From: JANNMJ01 sp031397815
GTDB lineage: Bacteria; Bacteroidota; Bacteroidia; Cytophagales; Hymenobacteraceae
Length of the DNA stretch: 17,012 nucleotides
Reading direction: 5' to 3'
Assembly: GCA_031397815.1 (NCBI GenBank)
Contig: JANNMJ010000127.1
Coordinates: forward strand, 1 to 17,012
Position numbers and translations under genes: made by a program. Position 1 is the first letter of the stretch. Every line of letters begins with the position of its first letter. Shown one piece after another: positions 15,160 through 17,012 of this stretch. Under the pieces are notes generated by a model. That model was not told where the DNA came from, searched no databases, and was given only the letters and a program-made list of their open reading frames with translations.

Positions 15160-17012
15160 ATGCTTTTTATATGCTTTCGCAGGCTCGTGTGGGCGCTGCT
15201 CGGTGGCCTGTTGGGCTGTGGCCTCGCGCTGCCGGTGCAAGCGCAGGCGTGGCAGCGCGACTCGGTGCTCAGTCGGCTGGGGGCGGCCTTCATCGTGGCC
15301 GACTCATCGGGATTCGTGTGGGTGAGTACGGAAACGGGGGTTTTCCGGTACGATGGTCATCAGGCCGTGCCGCTCAACGATTTACTCAAGGCCGGCAGCA
15401 TCCGCCTGCCGGCAACCAATGCGTTCTTGCTGATGCTGCCCGACGGTGCCCTCTGGTGCGGCACCCAGGCGGGGCTGTTTCGGTACGAGCCGGCCACCCG
15501 CCAGCTCCAGCGGGTGCCCTTGCCGCCCTTGCCCAACGGCCGGACCAGCGTAGAGGGCCTGGATCTGCACCCCGCGTCCGGCCACGTCTGGGTTCGTTAC
15601 GGCGGCGCGCTGGTCGTGCTGGATGGCCAACGAGCGGTCGGGCCGCCCGTGATACCCCCGCCGGGGGCCTACGTACTCAACTTCGACGACGACACCGACG
15701 GCGCTTACCGGTACGCCCTCAGCTACCGCGTCTCGCACCTCGACGGGCGCGGCCAAGTGCTCACGCAGGAGCCGGCTACGGTGACCCGGTGGCGCGTACC
15801 CGGCAGCAGCGGCCGGTGGCAGGTCGATTTTGGCGCCCTCTACGACACCCACGCCACCGGGCCGGACGGCACGCCGCGGCGCGTGGCGCAGTGGGACACC
15901 ACGCGGTTTTTGATGCAGATTTTTCGGCCGATAGCGCACGGCAACACGTGGTACTGGCGGGCGGTGAACGGGCAGCTCGTCGCGCTCACGCCGCAGCCGG
16001 GCGGGCAGCCGCCCCGCATCGAGCTTCCGGCCGGGGCAGAGCGGCTGCCGCCGTTTGCGGCGGTGCAGGTGAGTGCCAACGGGGTGCTGTGGGCGGCCCA
16101 CCCGCTGGTGGGCACCTACCGGTTTTCGCTCCGCCGCTGGCCCGTGCAGGCGCTGACTCCGCACGGCGCCAAGCGCCTCAACCCCACCGACCTGAGCTTC
16201 CGCGCTATCCAGCGCCTGCCGCCGCCTGATGGCCGCCTGCTGGTGGCCACCTACCACGGCCTGCTGACCCAGGCCGCCGACTCCCCCACCGCCCCGCTCC
16301 GCCGGTTTTCGGTCCGGGGAGATCCGCCTTACTTCGAGATCCACGATATGCTGCGCACCCGCAGCGGGCGGCTGCTGGTGTCTAACGAGCGGGGGTGGGC
16401 GGCCGGGGAGCTCGATGCGACGAACCGGACCTACCGGCCGTACCGGTGGGTGGATCCGTCGATTTATATCTACTTGGGTGGGAGCTGCCTGCTCGAAGAC
16501 CACGCCGGGCGGGTCTGGGCGGGGACTACCAACGGCCTCTGCCTGGTTGATCTGGCGCACCGCACGATCAGCCGCTACCACGGCGACGACCTGCGCTACC
16601 CGCTCCACCCGTGGCTCATCGAGCAGCTCGCTGAAGCGCCGGCCGGCATCCTGTGGGCCGCCACCAACCACGGTCTTTTCCGCCTGACCATAGCCACCGG
16701 CGAGCTGCGTCACTACGGTCCCGATGAGCCGGACCCCACCCGGCGGCTCCCGTCGGTGCTGACAATGTGCGTGCGCGCCCGCCACCCCGATTCTATCTGG
16801 GTCGGCACCCGCGACCAAGGATTGCTGCTGCTGAATCCGAAGCGCGGGCTGGTGCGCCGCCTCACCACCGCCGACGGCCTGCCGCATCCGTCGGTGGCGA
16901 GCATCCTGCCTGATGCGCAACCCGGCGTGCTCTGGCTCGGCACGTTCGGCGGGCTGGCGCGCTACACCATCCGGACGGGGCAGGTGATTCGGTTCGGCGC
17001 GGCCGATGGTCT
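15160..17012 (+). CDS. Two-component-regulator propeller protein, N-terminal part (open at right edge)
   Basis: The frame opened by the ATG at 15160 runs without a stop to the window end (617 full codons). Residues 1-30 are a signal peptide: basic FRR, then a hydrophobic core WALLGGLLGCGLAL and a VQAQA cleavage site. LLGC could alternatively serve as a lipobox. Blades with the reg_prop rhythm follow: FVWVSTETGVFRYDG (52), LWCGTQAGLFRYEP (98), VWAGTTNGLCLVDL (452), LWAATNHGLFRLTI (498), IWVGTRDQGLLLLNP (546), LWLGTFGGLARYTI (591). These propellers form the periplasmic sensor of Bacteroidota histidine kinases and hybrid regulators, usually followed by a Y_Y_Y domain, a membrane span and kinase domains, none of which is in the window. 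The ATG at 15171 is in another frame and is rejected as a start. The gene begins 265 bases after paralogue B, same strand, so any regulatory link to that locus is only suggested by position. Confidence 0.88.
   Translation, partial: MLFICFRRLVWALLGGLLGCGLALPVQAQAWQRDSVLSRLGAAFIVADSSGFVWVSTETGVFRYDGHQAVPLNDLLKAGSIRLPATNAFLLMLPDGALWCGTQAGLFRYEPATRQLQRVPLPPLPNGRTSVEGLDLHPASGHVWVRYGGALVVLDGQRAVGPPVIPPPGAYVLNFDDDTDGAYRYALSYRVSHLDGRGQVLTQEPATVTRWRVPGSSGRWQVDFGALYDTHATGPDGTPRRVAQWDTTRFLMQIFRPIAHGNTWYWRAVNGQLVALTPQPGGQPPRIELPAGAERLPPFAAVQVSANGVLWAAHPLVGTYRFSLRRWPVQALTPHGAKRLNPTDLSFRAIQRLPPPDGRLLVATYHGLLTQAADSPTAPLRRFSVRGDPPYFEIHDMLRTRSGRLLVSNERGWAAGELDATNRTYRPYRWVDPSIYIYLGGSCLLEDHAGRVWAGTTNGLCLVDLAHRTISRYHGDDLRYPLHPWLIEQLAEAPAGILWAATNHGLFRLTIATGELRHYGPDEPDPTRRLPSVLTMCVRARHPDSIWVGTRDQGLLLLNPKRGLVRRLTTADGLPHPSVASILPDAQPGVLWLGTFGGLARYTIRTGQVIRFGAADG

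Noticed and set aside
15048..16229. Plus-strand open frame of 393 codons
   Set aside because: It overlaps the sensor gene in another frame and encodes an Arg/Ala/Gly-rich sequence with no domain; a frame shadow.
15382..16920. Minus-strand open frame of 512 codons
   Set aside because: It lies fully antisense to the propeller sensor gene, whose blades and signal peptide are clear; the translation is Arg/Gly/Pro/Ala/Val-rich in the way of antisense GC-rich coding DNA.
1..17012. CRISPR arrays, tRNA or rRNA genes
   Set aside because: No regularly spaced repeats and no tRNA- or rRNA-like sequences were seen on either strand.

Overview
The window looks like chromosome of a GC-rich Bacteroidota, most likely a cytophagal lineage of the Spirosoma/Fibrella/Hymenobacter type. 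The main reasons are the secreted two-component-regulator propeller protein at the right edge, a family highly typical of Bacteroidota, and gene starts without clear Shine-Dalgarno sequences. The REP-like and MITE-like palindromes also resemble repeats I remember from such genomes. That assignment is inference; no rRNA or housekeeping marker is present.

Left part (1-3505). Two palindromic elements (1-58 and 96-146) are followed by a two-gene minus-strand cassette. It consists of an SMC/OLD-like AAA ATPase (778-2124) and a PIN-domain nuclease-like protein (236-778) that overlap as TAATG, so they are probably translationally coupled. The pair has the look of an ATPase-nuclease defence or toxin-antitoxin-like module. 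The ATPase gene has a sharp internal base-composition step, with an AT-rich 5' half and a GC-rich 3' half. A plus-strand gene for an unrecognised 420-residue protein (2243-3505) starts 118 bases away, divergently.

Gene graveyard (3506-4524). Two C-terminal gene fragments lie on the minus strand: a LuxR-type helix-turn-helix end (3515-3628) and an NmrA-like NAD(P)-binding oxidoreductase end with a frameshift (3684-3933). A possible third scrap (4069-4153) follows, then AT-rich non-coding DNA that leads into the large gene.

Central system (4525-14894). A 2259-residue protein combines two PQQ-like propeller + LamG units, two Ig-like segments, a long amphipathic helical stretch and a hydrophobic C-terminal third. 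A MITE-like inverted repeat (11330-11454) separates it from two tandem paralogues of about 550 residues. Each paralogue is a propeller-like protein with a small Ig/carboxypeptidase-regulatory-like C-terminal domain. None of the three has a recognisable signal peptide. I do not recognise a named system; this trio is the best candidate for an undescribed one.

Right edge (15160-17012). A signal-peptide-bearing propeller protein runs off the window. It is probably the sensor part of a one-component or hybrid histidine kinase regulator.
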